NCBI GenBank assembly: GCA_026261815.1
Contig: JAMPIT010000895.1
Span: forward strand, 124,001-188,000
Length of the DNA stretch: 64,000 nt
Origin: Monarcha castaneiventris obscurior
Lineage: Eukaryota; Chordata; Aves; Passeriformes; Monarchidae
Direction of reading: 5' to 3'
Position numbers and translations under genes: made by a program. The notes beneath the pieces were generated by a model. That model had not been told where the DNA came from. It saw only the letters and a program-made list of their open reading frames with translations, and ran no database searches. Of the stretch, positions 63,442 to 64,000 are shown piece after piece. Position 1 is the stretch's first letter; each line of letters begins with the position of its first letter.

Positions 63442-63528
63442 GGAGGAGAACGCAAACCGTTCATGATCATGCTACACCGAGAAAATGACACTTTGGGATT
63501 CAATATTATAGGAGGACGACCCAGTCAG
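63442..63528 (+). CDS. PDZRN4: PDZRN4, second coding exon: start of first PDZ domain
   Basis: This 87-nt exon is phase 0 at both ends, between acceptor TTCCTTCTTAG and donor CAG|gtaatg. The 29 residues run GGERKPFMIMLHRENDTLG and then FNIIGGRPSQ. They form the first beta strand and the carboxylate-binding loop of PDZ1, with LGFN in place of the canonical GLGF, as in PDZRN3 and PDZRN4. The ERENDTLGFNIIGG-type sequence is closer to PDZRN4 than to PDZRN3, which has a DSGSLGFN form. The rest of PDZ1, PDZ2 and the C-terminal region lie beyond the right edge. Joined to the first exon this gives 243 residues in frame. Confidence 0.95.
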
Positions 63529-64000
63529 GTAATGAGAAAAGTGACTGTAGGTGATTTTATCCATATCTACTTTTACTCTAGACACTGTTAGTAAAGAGTT
63601 ACTTTTGGTGACAGTAGGTATGGAATCTATTCTTCAGATAGAAGAACTGTTTATTATCAGGTATAATTGGAGTCATTGTTTGGAAGACATAATCTCATGA
63701 GGATTTTATTATTCTAATTTTTTTGAAAGGTGTTCCTAGTGTTTTTCTTTAAAACTTTAGCCTGGTCTATGCTCAGTTCCCATGTGAGTAATATGAATTC
63801 ATGCAAACTCTTCAATGGGAATCTCTGGGGCTACTTGTAAAAGTCATTGTTGCAGGATTAAGCCATTGGAATTTTGCCAAACAGCTTGCCTTTTATTTTT
63901 TCTTCATTTAAAGGAGAGAACAAAATTTTCTCCTGTAGCTCAGATAGTTTAAGCACATGCCCTGTTCTCACATGCCTGCTTTCAGTTTTTCTTTATGAAC
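63529..64000 (+). other. PDZRN4: PDZRN4 intron 2 (partial, runs off right edge)
   Basis: AT-rich intronic sequence after donor GTAATG. Nothing else was recognised in the 470 bp available. Confidence 0.85.

Noticed and set aside
1..64000. CRISPR arrays, operons, ribosome binding sites, tRNA or rRNA genes
   Set aside because: The DNA is vertebrate nuclear. No regularly spaced repeats, cloverleaf-type A/B-box pairs or rRNA segments were seen.

Overview
The window is vertebrate nuclear DNA, most probably from a bird. Evidence: split genes with consensus GT-AG introns, a CR1 LINE 3' end carrying the avian ATTCTATGAT-type terminal repeat, and two copies of a bird-type ERV LTR. The species cannot be read from the sequence; nothing prokaryotic, plasmid or phage-like is present.

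Layout. (1) 1-16.5 kb holds the 3' end of CNTN1 (contactin-1, F11/F3), a neuronal GPI-anchored cell-adhesion molecule, on the + strand. Four exons are supported: 1407-1593 (second half of FNIII-3), 3048-3160 and 4270-4426 (FNIII-4), and 13914-13993, a short last coding exon for the GPI-attachment signal after a 9.5-kb intron. The four exons join in frame (187+113+157+80 nt = 178 codons plus stop). An AT-rich 3' UTR probably follows, to about 14.1, 15.7 or 16.46 kb depending on polyadenylation. (2) About 16.8-59.9 kb is AT-rich intergenic DNA with no convincing gene. It holds old CR1, MIR-like and ERV LTR fragments, small tandem repeats, and one more complex candidate ERV fragment at 55.0-56.5 kb. 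(3) 60.0-61.7 kb is a CpG island containing the promoter, 5' UTR and first exon of PDZRN4 (PDZ domain and RING finger 4) on the + strand. The exon encodes a RING finger, a TRAF-type zinc finger, a Pro/Arg-rich linker and a coiled coil. The second exon, starting the first PDZ domain, is at 63442-63528, and the gene runs off the right edge.

CNTN1 followed by PDZRN4 in the same direction is a known vertebrate arrangement, mirrored by the paralogous pair CNTN3-PDZRN3, and this supports choosing CNTN1 and PDZRN4 over their paralogues. The two genes are not known to act in one pathway: contactin-1 works at the axonal surface and axo-glial junctions, and PDZRN4 is an intracellular RING/PDZ scaffold and putative ubiquitin ligase. 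The shared neighbourhood may matter for regulation rather than joint biochemistry.

I found no evidence of a previously undescribed biological system. The points most worth a second look are the GPI exon, which simple ORF calling misses, a strong cryptic splice donor inside a CNTN1 exon, the tandem duplication and upstream start codons in the PDZRN4 leader, a GC-rich patch with a splice donor in PDZRN4 intron 1, and the repeat-rich antisense ERV fragment.
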